Assembly (NCBI GenBank): GCA_964389685.1
Contig: CAYMFM010000001.1
Span: 124,001 to 188,000 of the forward strand
Direction: 5' to 3'
Length of the DNA stretch: 64,000 nt
DNA from: G020353115 sp964389685
GTDB lineage: Bacteria > Bacteroidota > Bacteroidia > Bacteroidales > VadinHA17
The notes beneath the pieces were generated by a model. The model saw only the letters and a list, made by a program, of their open reading frames with translations, searched no databases and was not told the DNA's origin. The number at the start of each line of letters is the position of its first letter. Positions within the stretch are counted from its first letter, which is position 1. The position numbers were made by a program, and so were the translations under genes. Of the stretch, positions 8,001-15,095 are shown one piece after another.

Positions 8001-9262
8001 AGGTGAACGAACTGATGTTCCGGGTTACCCTTGAAGACAGCATAAAATATTCAAGACTCGTTTCACTGAAACAGAATACTACCACGGTGGATACGGATAA
8101 AAACGCATTGCCGGCCATCACCATTGCCTCGGGTGGCGGACAGATCATCCAGTGGAACAGGCCCATGCCTCCAGGTGAAGTTGCACTTGACCTGTCCATC
8201 CTGAACCGGTTCCCCGAAATCAATGCCTATTACATGGCAACATCCTTCCTCGGACACAATGTGTATGCTGCCGACATCATGTATCCTGTCGATGGGAAAT
8301 ACATTTCCCAGGCAAAGCTGAATGCCCTGAAGCCTACACTGATGCTCATTGGCAGGGTTCATGGGAATGAAGTTTCCAGCACCAGTCATCAGTTGAAGCT
8401 GGCGGAATTGTGTGCCACCGATACAGCCTATCGCAAATTCCTGAAAAAGGTTAACCTGGTGATTTACCCCATGGTTAATCCGGATGGTGCCCAAACGGCT
8501 TACGAAATGTTCCTGGAGAATCCCGATTTTATGCTGCATGCCGGCCGGTATGGTGCACTTGGTTACGACGTGCCGAGGGGAGGCAGAAATGCGGATCATA
8601 TCTATCCGGAAGCAGGTGTGGTAGGCCGGTTGAGAGAGACATGGCTGCCCGATGTGTTTGTGGATATGCATGGTGTTCCAACACACGAATGGGTACAGTA
8701 TTTTGCCGGTTATAGCGCCTGGGTTAACAGCAGGGTGGGCGGTGCAAGGAATTACTGGCTGCCCCGCGGATGGTATATCCCCGGATTTAGCTGGATTGAA
8801 GATAAAGAATACCCGGAACTGATGAAAGTTCAGAAAGCGATTACCGATTCCATTACAACGGGGGTGATGTCACTGCAGGAAGTGAAAGCCATGAATGATC
8901 GGTTTTATGACCGATACATCAAATACGGGAAACAGGATCCGGATACCTACCGGGAATACTTTTACGAAGGAGTCCAGCTGGAAGCCCGGTTGAAAGGCAG
9001 AAAAGTATCGGAATCGGGAATAACCGGGTCAAACATCACCTATTACGCCATTACCACTGAATCAGCTGACGAAACGGCTTATGGTGAATGGCTTCAGCTG
9101 GTCTGTACCGCAGGACTGGCGAATAGTACAGCCTTACTGAATTACCTTGCTAACGGCGTAAACCGGATTGAATGCCAGACTGAAGATCATGGTGATTTTG
9201 TAACCAGAAGCGTCTTCCGGAAAAAACCGGTACTCCCGTATGAAAAAGAACAGGAAAAATGA
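5027..9262 (+). CDS. Very large secreted M14-family zinc carboxypeptidase-like protein
   Basis: The start is ATG 5027; the longer frame begins at a TTG. The product has 1411 residues, opening with the signal peptide MKNILFRITILLFLLSSAGLAQ. The first 1000 residues are unassigned. The peptidase part follows: LMLIGRVHGNEVSS gives zinc ligands H1112 and E1115, VNLVIYPMVNPDGAQ is the usual MNPDG-type loop, and DMHGVPTHEW supplies the third ligand candidate H1215. M14 enzymes cleave C-terminal residues or cell-wall peptides. Typical domains are 300-400 residues, so two thirds of this protein is extra, possibly binding or scaffold domains. Its stop overlaps the next gene's ATG (ATGA), so the two are translationally coupled. 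No T9SS tail is apparent. Confidence 0.78.
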   Translation: MKNILFRITILLFLLSSAGLAQDMEQPFIPRHAGNFFDPGYILEDRNMDSITDYIQCTLVLPQNPSESEIASAANIAARLGYETTSADFNRVGYDSDKNPFYDQPVIIIGSRNRLINRSDELEKNAGKGLKPGQGDICFFKHDEFFRKGGVAITGYDATGLLASANYFAGRFPEIWNLDGKKFSDVHTQFSEFFAGRNINQQEIFSSRIVIDADSPGVKKLVLHIDFPDCANLDSAKMALTRKKKDEPDGDNNKNDSVPENKVDRASLDFFGLHRIEIYLQCPGKREVIDLLPMKEWVMEKRVSNPAANTSDFSLSQLYTLTGMFSDNNRDYVPDHVNAYLSLDGEDAAQGIIDFSFRTGLETAGMRLPFVVVAGEEEHPGKPGFPILFGRDHYSIKKLEKEERIHGVSSEPGIGFIQFIPEAFQKRHAMVISGTDQDGLESVSDYLSRRIPYLWKYGKGNYLLEDIEGDVRKFFQVKNAPGQVTVTIHKLKTWMDRIADKEIESLSIELAVKEAPEGLTDFIEDMVKEYFPKAAIDIDLFTTGYGVGKTIFEEQVEIPWEVDEFWSLFRDEALPELDNGARGIIEVRVSESTEVRAQIKQQIKDELNANGIDPASFEIVVLSAYKQGFSWLNDYILPEIRERDIGEIAITYHTLKESDEIRWQTVNANTRWLQEIFPIDTILARELNIPASKITFHRQVEKDPIYTVTVTDPEDKLILEESFDPKYVIRPFFDLFPEYESVRVTTGWVFVQNGDRVILDKRIKTDPEKFWDHLQTETYRKIIDYVMDVQDGKPSVLNAPYFDELKVELTLSEPNYRLGIDEEVISSTDALHEDIMFHTLALFNRIGGRYGVGGLPYPGRILPLLNSPVDGKPGYARITFTGKEKATPEVFLSYKEADHEMVTQRYTLVPMDVKTPLLRGIELKHGMEGINKLLFDVVATDSVDRYEEFKARGSEIQIDLAFIPVEKLTDMVNILGKLQQKGMYGEALSYDKVNELMFRVTLEDSIKYSRLVSLKQNTTTVDTDKNALPAITIASGGGQIIQWNRPMPPGEVALDLSILNRFPEINAYYMATSFLGHNVYAADIMYPVDGKYISQAKLNALKPTLMLIGRVHGNEVSSTSHQLKLAELCATDTAYRKFLKKVNLVIYPMVNPDGAQTAYEMFLENPDFMLHAGRYGALGYDVPRGGRNADHIYPEAGVVGRLRETWLPDVFVDMHGVPTHEWVQYFAGYSAWVNSRVGGARNYWLPRGWYIPGFSWIEDKEYPELMKVQKAITDSITTGVMSLQEVKAMNDRFYDRYIKYGKQDPDTYREYFYEGVQLEARLKGRKVSESGITGSNITYYAITTESADETAYGEWLQLVCTAGLANSTALLNYLANGVNRIECQTEDHGDFVTRSVFRKKPVLPYEKEQEK

Positions 9263-10461
9263 ACGGGAAAAACCGATTGACAAAGACCATTTCCTTCACC
9301 CTGCTGTTTGCTCTGGCAACAGGAACACTGCTTGCCCAGTCTAACCTTTTTGAGCGGGGGTATGTGATACTGAATAACCGGGATACCCTTTTGGGTTTTG
9401 TCAAAGACCTGGCGGTACGAACAGACCTCTACCTGTCGGTTACCTTCAGCGATAATCAGGCCGGTACAAACCCGGTTATCTACAGTCCGTATGAGGTGAT
9501 TGAATATTATTATGAACCCGGTTTATGTTTCATAAATCGGGAGATAGACTGGAACAATGAATCAGGAAAACGATTCCTGCAGTGCCTGGTGAAAGGATAT
9601 GCATCGCTCCATTATTATGAGACCGTTGAGGGGTCGGTTTACCTCCTGGAAAAAGCAGGGGAGCCATTACAATACTTAGAGGAGCAACCGGATGATCCCC
9701 GGTTGATGGATCAGCCATCCGTTGAAAAGATGAGGGATTTTGTATCCGGTTGCCCGGAAGTGATGGAAAAGGTAAATACCCTGTCCAACCAGAGCAAGGA
9801 TCTCATCCGGTTGATAAGACAATATAACCGGTGCACACGGGCTGACCAGGAGATAGTACTCTATAAACCTGGGAAGGAAAAATCCTTCCGGGTAGGTGTT
9901 ACTGCAGGACTCAACCTCTCTTATCTAAAGATCCACGCAGATATTCCCTACCGGAATGTGAACCTGAAACCGGGAATGGGTTTCAACCTGGGGGTTGGAT
10001 TTGATTTCTATTTCCTGAAACGGTTCTCGGTAAGTGTCAAGACCATGCTGGTTTCCAGTAACGCATCACTCTGGGATTATCCTGTCGACGATCCCGATAC
10101 AACGTTCCGGGAAGATGATGTGCTGTTTAACTTTTTATACATTGATTTTCCGGTAGCATTGAAAGTCAACCTCACCTCCGGACGACTTAAGGCATTCGTG
10201 GAAGGCGGTATATGGTTTGGCGTGCTGATCGAACAGGACATTGCTTCCCAGAGTACTTTCCCTGAACGGAGCACAACCTACACACTTGATATCAATCGGT
10301 TAAAGCAGGGGTATACCGGAGGTTTTGGGATTGCCATCCCTTCCAGCCGTCGGTCGGAGATCTCCTTTGAGATCGGGTACATTTACCAGAAAGCCGCTGC
10401 CGGTAGTTCCGATGGCTTTACCATGAATAACGTGTTTCTGCAGATGAGTTATCTTTTTTAG
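9259..10461 (+). CDS. PorT-like outer-membrane beta-barrel protein
   Basis: A 400-residue protein starting within the ATGA overlap with the M14 gene. It has a signal peptide ending LATGTLLAQ. An N-terminal soluble half begins with RGYVILNNRDTLLGFVKDL, a pattern common in Bacteroidota proteins with a DUF-type domain before a barrel. From about residue 205 (FRVGVTAGLNLSYLKI) the sequence alternates aromatic and small residues as in an eight-stranded OMP_b-brl_2 barrel, ending in NNVFLQMSYLF with the terminal Phe expected for BAM-inserted proteins. It likely sits in the outer membrane and may anchor or serve the coupled peptidase; that link is inferred from translational coupling. Confidence 0.78.
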   Translation: MNGKNRLTKTISFTLLFALATGTLLAQSNLFERGYVILNNRDTLLGFVKDLAVRTDLYLSVTFSDNQAGTNPVIYSPYEVIEYYYEPGLCFINREIDWNNESGKRFLQCLVKGYASLHYYETVEGSVYLLEKAGEPLQYLEEQPDDPRLMDQPSVEKMRDFVSGCPEVMEKVNTLSNQSKDLIRLIRQYNRCTRADQEIVLYKPGKEKSFRVGVTAGLNLSYLKIHADIPYRNVNLKPGMGFNLGVGFDFYFLKRFSVSVKTMLVSSNASLWDYPVDDPDTTFREDDVLFNFLYIDFPVALKVNLTSGRLKAFVEGGIWFGVLIEQDIASQSTFPERSTTYTLDINRLKQGYTGGFGIAIPSSRRSEISFEIGYIYQKAAAGSSDGFTMNNVFLQMSYLF

Positions 10462-10948
10462 TGAACAGTGAACAGTGAGCTGTGAGCAGAAAGAAATGAG
10501 TAGCGAGAAGTGAGTTGTGAGAAGAAATGGGTCCTCGGTAAAAGAGATTATAAAGGAGTAGTGAGTGATTAGTTGGATGGAACCTTAGCAACAAGGCATC
10601 TTTGTCGTTAATGAATTGATAATGCACCGGAATGGATCCAGTGTAGAGACGCCCAATCTGGGTGTCTTTGGGTTGAAGACATATACAAAACTCACAAGTA
10701 TTCGTCGCCCGATCTGCAGTCGGGCGACGAGGAAACACATACACAATATAACATAGGTTATTTAAAGATATCCCCCTTGGGAGGGGGAAATAGGGGGAGG
10801 AAAGTTTTCCGGGTGATCAACTCGGACAAAAAATAAAACGCCCCAAAAGTGATACGATGACTCGCAGTCATCGTATCACTCTCAACACAAAAAATTGGAT
10901 ATGATAACAGGATCGTTTAAATTTAACCATCTAATAATACCCATCCCC
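10462..10948. repeat. Intergenic repeat region with hairpins
   Basis: No gene is seen in these 487 bases. They hold degenerate GTGAGCAGnGAG tracts (about 10462-10530), a GGGTCCTCGG tract near 10528, hairpins around 10645-10730 (TCGCCCGA/TCGGGCGA), a CCCCCTTGGGAGGGGG element near 10775 related to those at 42136 and 56806, and a perfect hairpin at 10848-10880 (15-bp arms, loop CGC). The last precedes the hydrolase gene's start by about 70 bp. Confidence 0.6.
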
Positions 10949-12400
10949 ATGAAAACCACATTCCAAACCAATCCGGTACAATGGCATCCATTCCTTTACA
11001 TTACGATCATCGCATTCGTTGTTCTTGCAGCATCATGCAAAAGAGCGGAAGCCCCTGTTGAAACTGCTTTTCCCCTGAAAGAGTATGTCGTGGCAGGAGA
11101 TGAGGCCTTCGATTATACCATCACAGATACCCTGTCAGGAGAGGGCTGGAAAGCCTATACCATAAGGATGGTGTCCGGCACCTGGCTGACAGAGAACGAG
11201 GTGGACCACCCAACCTGGTGGCACTGGCTGACCATCATCATACCCGAACAGGTTAAGGAGACTGAATCAATGATGCTCATTGGGGGCGGTTCGGCACACG
11301 ATACCCTCGCACCACCATTCAGTAAATGGCTTATCCAGGCTGCCATAACCACAGGATCCATCGTATCTCGTGTAACTAACATTCCTTTTCAACCCATTGA
11401 CTTCATGGGGGATGACAAAGAGGGGCGGTACGAAGACGACCTGATTGCCTACGGCTGGAGACAGTACCTTGAAAGCGGTGCTTCAGCGGAAGAACTGGAA
11501 TGGCTGGCCCGGTTCCCCATGACACGGGCTGTTGTTCGAGCCATGGATGTGGTCCAGGAGATCAGCAGGCAGGAAGGTGCTCCCGTTGATAGTTTCTTCG
11601 TTACCGGTGCCTCCAAAAGGGGATGGACCACGTGGACAACCGCTGCGGTGGATGACCGGGTGATGGGCATGGCTCCAATTGTCATTGACCTGCCGAACAT
11701 CATCCCATCCTTCAAGCACCACTGGCAGTGTTATGGTGAATGGTCCCCGGCTATTGATGATTATGTGCATGAGGGCATCATGAACTGGATGGATTCCGCA
11801 CAATTCAAGGAGTTGCTCGAAATGGTCGGACCCTATTCCTTTGTTGATCAGCTGACCATCCCGAAATACATTGTCAATGCTACCTGCGATGAGTTTTTTG
11901 TGACCGACTCATGGAAGTTCTACTGGGATGATCTGAAGGGTGACAGCTATCTCCACTATGTCCCCAATGGTAACCACGGACTGGAGGGGACCTATCAGCC
12001 AATCAGCCTGATCGCATTTTATCAACGGGTCATTACCGGTACGGAAATTCCGGAGTTTGGCTGGAGCATCAGCAACGATACCATCTACATGCAGGTTGAT
12101 CCCGAAAGCGATTACCGGATCAATAAATGGGAGGCAGTCAACACAACGGGCAGGGACTTTCGTAAATATGTTGTGGGAGATCCATGGCAGAAAGAGGAGA
12201 TGGCGATAGCGGAGGACGGACGCTATGCGGTGTATATTGCAAAGCCCGACAGCGGGTACAAGGCTGCCCTAGTTGAGATCATCTTCGATCCCGGCACAGA
12301 CTTCCCGCTTACCTTTACCAGCGGGACAATGGTTACACCGGACACCTATCCATTCCCGCCCTTCCAGCTTGGTCCAATTACCGAACGGGATACACTATAG
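10949..12400 (+). CDS. PhoPQ-activated pathogenicity-related (PqaA-type) alpha/beta hydrolase lipoprotein
   Basis: ATG 10949 is chosen because it begins MKTTFQTNPV and reaches a lipobox ending LAASC at Cys30; the upstream ATG would add 18 residues before the signal. The mature protein, about 450 residues, fits the PhoPQ_related family: TWWHWLTIIIPE, LIGGGSAHD, the nucleophile elbow GASKRGWTTW with Ser222, NATCDEFFVTDSW with the acidic residue, and PNGNHGLEGT with the His. The fold is an esterase/peptidase-like alpha/beta hydrolase; the substrate in this family is not established. It would be anchored in the periplasm or on the surface. The gene is flanked by repeat-rich DNA and appears monocistronic. 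Confidence 0.88.
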   Translation: MKTTFQTNPVQWHPFLYITIIAFVVLAASCKRAEAPVETAFPLKEYVVAGDEAFDYTITDTLSGEGWKAYTIRMVSGTWLTENEVDHPTWWHWLTIIIPEQVKETESMMLIGGGSAHDTLAPPFSKWLIQAAITTGSIVSRVTNIPFQPIDFMGDDKEGRYEDDLIAYGWRQYLESGASAEELEWLARFPMTRAVVRAMDVVQEISRQEGAPVDSFFVTGASKRGWTTWTTAAVDDRVMGMAPIVIDLPNIIPSFKHHWQCYGEWSPAIDDYVHEGIMNWMDSAQFKELLEMVGPYSFVDQLTIPKYIVNATCDEFFVTDSWKFYWDDLKGDSYLHYVPNGNHGLEGTYQPISLIAFYQRVITGTEIPEFGWSISNDTIYMQVDPESDYRINKWEAVNTTGRDFRKYVVGDPWQKEEMAIAEDGRYAVYIAKPDSGYKAALVEIIFDPGTDFPLTFTSGTMVTPDTYPFPPFQLGPITERDTL

Positions 12401-12479
12401 GTGTCTGTTTGAGGATTTCTTGTTTTTTATGGAGAACGACTATCCAAGTCGTTCAGCGACTCGGAGAGTCGCTCCCCTT

Positions 12480-12545
12480 TGGTGGGAACCATTCTGGGAC
12501 CATCCGGAGTTTAAAGAACTAATGAAAAGGTATTCAGGGAATTAA
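12480..12545 (+). pseudogene. Possible remnant of a TPR/adenylate-cyclase-type protein C-terminus
   Basis: The last 22 codons before TAA at 12543 read as WDHPEFKELMKRYSGN, resembling the DHPrFkeLlkkY ending of large TPR regulators, a family also broken at 26.5-27.3 kb. Upstream the frame dissolves into hairpin repeats (about 12433-12473), so at most a fragment survives. Confidence 0.35.
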
Positions 12546-12636
12546 ATGATGATTAAATCCCAAATTTCAACGCATAAGTAACAAAGAAATTCCAATCGCC
12601 AATTTTCAATTAAGATCACCCGGTGAGTTTTAAACA

Positions 12637-12669
12637 TTGAATTCATTTCGTGATATTTTTTTAACTTTG
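12637..12669 (+). promoter_or_regulatory. tRNA-Gln promoter
   Basis: TAACTTTG (12662-12669) matches the -7 consensus exactly, with TTG at 12637-12639 (22-bp gap). The tRNA begins 13 bases after the -7 box. The same TAACTTTG precedes tRNA-Cys. Confidence 0.6.
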
Positions 12670-12682
12670 GGCTCTTGCATTT

Positions 12683-12754
12683 TGCCCTGTGGTGTAATTG
12701 GCAACACGTCTGACTCTGGATCAGAAGAGTCCAGGTTCGAACCCTGGCAGGGCA
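12683..12754 (+). tRNA. tRNA-Gln (anticodon CTG)
   Basis: Acceptor arms TGCCCTG (12683-12689) and CAGGGCA (12748-12754) pair fully. The anticodon stem TCTGA/TCAGA encloses CTCTGGA, giving anticodon CTG, which reads CAG. The T arm CCAGGTTCGAACCCTGG is canonical. CCA is not encoded. The glutaminyl-tRNA synthetase gene lies 2.3 kb away. The last 13 bases are copied 189 bp downstream as part of a tandem repeat. Confidence 0.96.
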
Positions 12755-13123
12755 ACAACCAAAGAAGGCCGCACCGGCGGCCTTTTTTCATTTCAAGAGG
12801 AACAGACAAATTTATTTGGATGTGACTCGAGAAATGAAAAAAACAGTAAACCTGAAAGGTTTGCTTCTTTGGTTGTTGAACCCGAACTTCAGGCTCACGC
12901 GCCACGTCAGACGGCGTGGCGCGTAACTCTCCCTGGCAGGGCAACAACCAAAGAAGGCCGCGCACGGTGGCTTTTTTTAATTTCAAGAGGAACAGACAAA
13001 TTTTATTTGGATGTGACTCGAGGAATAAAAAAAATTGTGCACCGGTACGGTGCTCTTCTTTGGTTGTTGAACCCAAACTTCAGGCTCACGAGTCCCGACA
13101 GTAACTGTCGGGGCGAGTAACTC
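12742..13123. repeat. Tandem ~190-bp structured repeat starting in the 3' end of tRNA-Gln
   Basis: Unit 1 (12742-12930) and unit 2 (12931-13123) align almost throughout, starting with CCCTGGCAGGGCAACAACC. Each unit holds a perfect 15-bp inverted repeat, CAACAACCAAAGAAG / CTTCTTTGGTTGTTG (12753-12767 with 12864-12878; 12942-12956 with 13055-13069). Three inner hairpins sit at equivalent places in both units but differ in sequence while keeping pairing, for example AAACCT/AGGTTT versus GCACCG/CGGTGC, and an ACGCGCCACG stem versus a CCCGACAG stem. No coding sequence is credible here; frames crossing it also run through the tRNA. Confidence 0.8.
12767..12788 (+). terminator. Terminator after tRNA-Gln
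   Basis: GGCCGC (12767-12772), loop ACCG, GCGGCC (12777-12782), then six T. Unit 2 of the tandem repeat holds a weaker equivalent at about 12957-12977. Confidence 0.8.
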
Positions 13124-13133
13124 CCCCATGCAA

Positions 13134-13159
13134 AAAATGCCGGTTTAAACCGGCATTTT
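13134..13159. terminator. Bidirectional terminator-like palindrome
   Basis: AAAATGCCGGTTT (13134-13146) and its exact reverse complement (13147-13159) form a 26-bp palindrome with A and T runs on the outside, suited to terminating transcription from either side. Confidence 0.6.
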
Positions 13160-13581
13160 GAGTTAATGGTTAATACGTTATTCGTTAATCGTTTAAAAGC
13201 CTGATAATAGGGAGCACAAACCGTCTGACCGTTGATAACGGTCTGACGGATAAATGCAATATTTTGTACGTCTGGCAAGTTGCGGTCCATGAAATGATTT
13301 CCTATTGAATATCAATGTAGTTGGACCGCTCACTCTGGTTTTCACTTTACCCAGGGTTTACCCTGTGAAATAGGGATATTCCTGGGCGCATTATTTAAGC
13401 TAAACATTATTTCCTCCATAGATTTATCGTTAGGGCGGATGGTTATTTCACAGGGACACCCTGGGCTACCAATATGATGCTCCTGCCTGCCGGCAGGCAC
13501 GGCCGATGGAGCTAAATAACTGGTAATCAAAAAAAGAGGTTATTTAAAACGTCACATCCTCTTTTTTAACCAGACAAATTT
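13160..13581. other. Intergenic region without a credible gene
   Basis: 422 bases hold a hairpin at 13221-13249 (13-nt arms, one mismatch) and a copy of the palindrome TGCCTGCCGGCAGGCA at 13484-13499. Also present is a CAGGGT/ACCCTG-type inverted pair formed by tracts near 13357 and 13451. Short open frames exist but none has a recognisable domain. Confidence 0.5.
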
Positions 13582-13800
13582 TTACCTTTTCAGGATATTG
13601 TCGATAATCACTTTTACATCACACATTGTGGCTTTTACCAGGTACAAGTTAGCTGGAAGGTCACTTATATCAAGCTCAAAATGATGACGATTGATCTGAT
13701 AGTCCTTTACCAGATCCCCGGTCAGGTGATAGATCTTGATGTCAGTAATAGTTTCCTGTGCAGAAATCCAGGACAAAAACCTGACAGGTACTGAAGACAC
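13582..13800 (-). pseudogene. Orphan type IX secretion tail domain (gene remnant)
   Basis: About 70 residues read as IKIYHLTGDLVKDYQIN, then HFELDISDLPANLYLVKATMCDVKVIIDNILKR, which is the beta-sandwich Por secretion tail: an IY.l.G.lv strand pair, a central DISDLPaNLYLV turn, and a closing K.iiK/R. A complete cargo protein should precede it, but upstream (toward 13868) the frame closes within 60 bases, there is no signal peptide, and the only start is a GTG. It is best read as the last piece of a deleted T9SS cargo gene. It lies next to the repeat-rich tRNA-Gln locus, which could explain the loss. Confidence 0.6.
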
Positions 13801-13868
13801 TGTCAGGTTTGTTAAGGAAAAACTAAAACAATACTTCTACATATCAATTAACAAATAACAATTAACAT

Positions 13869-14936
13869 TTAACTTTTAACTACAACCGTCCCCTCGTAGC
13901 GGCTGTATCCCTCTTTTGTCATCACCGACATCCTCGGGTTTCCCCTGCCCCTCATGGTGGCGCATCCCAGCTCGCCGGCTTTGTTGATGGCAACGAATTT
14001 TTCGCTTGGAAAGAATTCCGGGTTCACCTTTTTGTATTTGTCGATGATCATCTGCAGGGCATCTTCACAGGCCTGCTGGGGAGAGCGGCCATCCTTCATC
14101 CTCAGGACAATGTAATATGTAGCACACGATTTGATCACATCCTCACCCCGTCCGGTGGCACCGGCCGCACCCACCTCGTTGTCCACATAGAGTCCGGCAC
14201 CGATGATGGGAGAGTCACCCACCCTGCCCGGGATTTTGAAGCTGAGCCCGCTGGTAGTGGTGATGCCTGCAATATCCCCGTTGGCATCAATCGCCAGTAC
14301 ATTGGTTGTTCCATAATGTTCCTGGAATTCCGGAAAACGTTCGTAGTAGGATTGCAGATCGATTTTATCCTTCAGGTGTTCGGGCGGCCCCCAGTCATCC
14401 CGGTCGCTCAGCCCCTCTTTCCAGCGGAGCCAGATCTGCCGGGCTTTTTCGGTGAGCAGATCCTCTTCCGGGAATCCCCATTTTTTGGCAAAATCCAATG
14501 CCCCGGGTCCGACCATCAGCACGTGGTCGGTCCGTTCCATAACCAGGCGAGCCACCGAGCAGGGATTTTTAATGTTTTCCAGGCTGGCGACGGCTCCGGC
14601 ACTGTAGGTTTTTCCATCCATGATGGATGCATCGAGCTGTACCACACCATGCTCGTTGGGCAATCCGCCATAACCAACACTGGTGTCTTCCGGGTCAATC
14701 TCGATCACGTTGGCTGCTTTTTCAATGGCATCGACTGCCGATCCGCCATCCATCAGGATCTTCCAGCCCACCTCCATCGCCTGTTCACCCGTCGGGTTAG
14801 CGTGACTGGTGATGATCAGCGGGGTGATTCCGTTTCCCTGCCGTCCGAAGGTTGGGAACGTTTTTAACAGGATTGCCCCGGCACTGAGTCCGAGAGAACT
14901 GTAGAAAAATTTTCTGCGGGAAATTTGATTATCCAT
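13869..14936 (-). CDS. N4-(beta-N-acetylglucosaminyl)-L-asparaginase (glycosylasparaginase), Tat-exported
   Basis: A full-length 355-residue Ntn hydrolase. The N-terminus SRRKFFYSSLGLSAGAILL (6-24) is a twin-arginine signal. Landmarks are EDTSVGYGGLPNEHGVVQLDA (83-103), the autocleavage/nucleophile site HYGTTNVLAID with likely catalytic Thr210, ITTTSGLSFKIPGRVGDSPIIGAGLY (225-250) and GAAGATGRGE. These match bacterial glycosylasparaginases that cut GlcNAc-Asn after protease digestion of N-glycoproteins, usually periplasmic. Asp replacing Asn in substrate cannot be excluded (isoaspartyl peptidase relatives). The usual HD before the nucleophile is HYG here, a small deviation. It may work with the GH38 mannosidase far downstream on glycoprotein glycans, but that is inference. 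Confidence 0.9.
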   Translation of the reverse strand: MDNQISRRKFFYSSLGLSAGAILLKTFPTFGRQGNGITPLIITSHANPTGEQAMEVGWKILMDGGSAVDAIEKAANVIEIDPEDTSVGYGGLPNEHGVVQLDASIMDGKTYSAGAVASLENIKNPCSVARLVMERTDHVLMVGPGALDFAKKWGFPEEDLLTEKARQIWLRWKEGLSDRDDWGPPEHLKDKIDLQSYYERFPEFQEHYGTTNVLAIDANGDIAGITTTSGLSFKIPGRVGDSPIIGAGLYVDNEVGAAGATGRGEDVIKSCATYYIVLRMKDGRSPQQACEDALQMIIDKYKKVNPEFFPSEKFVAINKAGELGCATMRGRGNPRMSVMTKEGYSRYEGTVVVKS

Positions 14937-15095
14937 GGTGTTTTATTTTAGGGTTTTGATTTTATTTCACTTCATCGGTTGGAAATTCGTTAATCAATAT
15001 TCGTTATTAATTTATTTTTCTTTTTTTCATTTGGATGCTGAAAGTTGATTTTTTGATTTGAGAGTTGGATGTTGGATGTTGAGAGTTGAACGTTG

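Noticed and set aside
12698..13120. Open frames of 60-140 codons on both strands across the tRNA-Gln repeat
   Set aside because: They run through the tRNA and two copies of a non-coding repeat, so their similar protein segments only reflect the DNA duplication.
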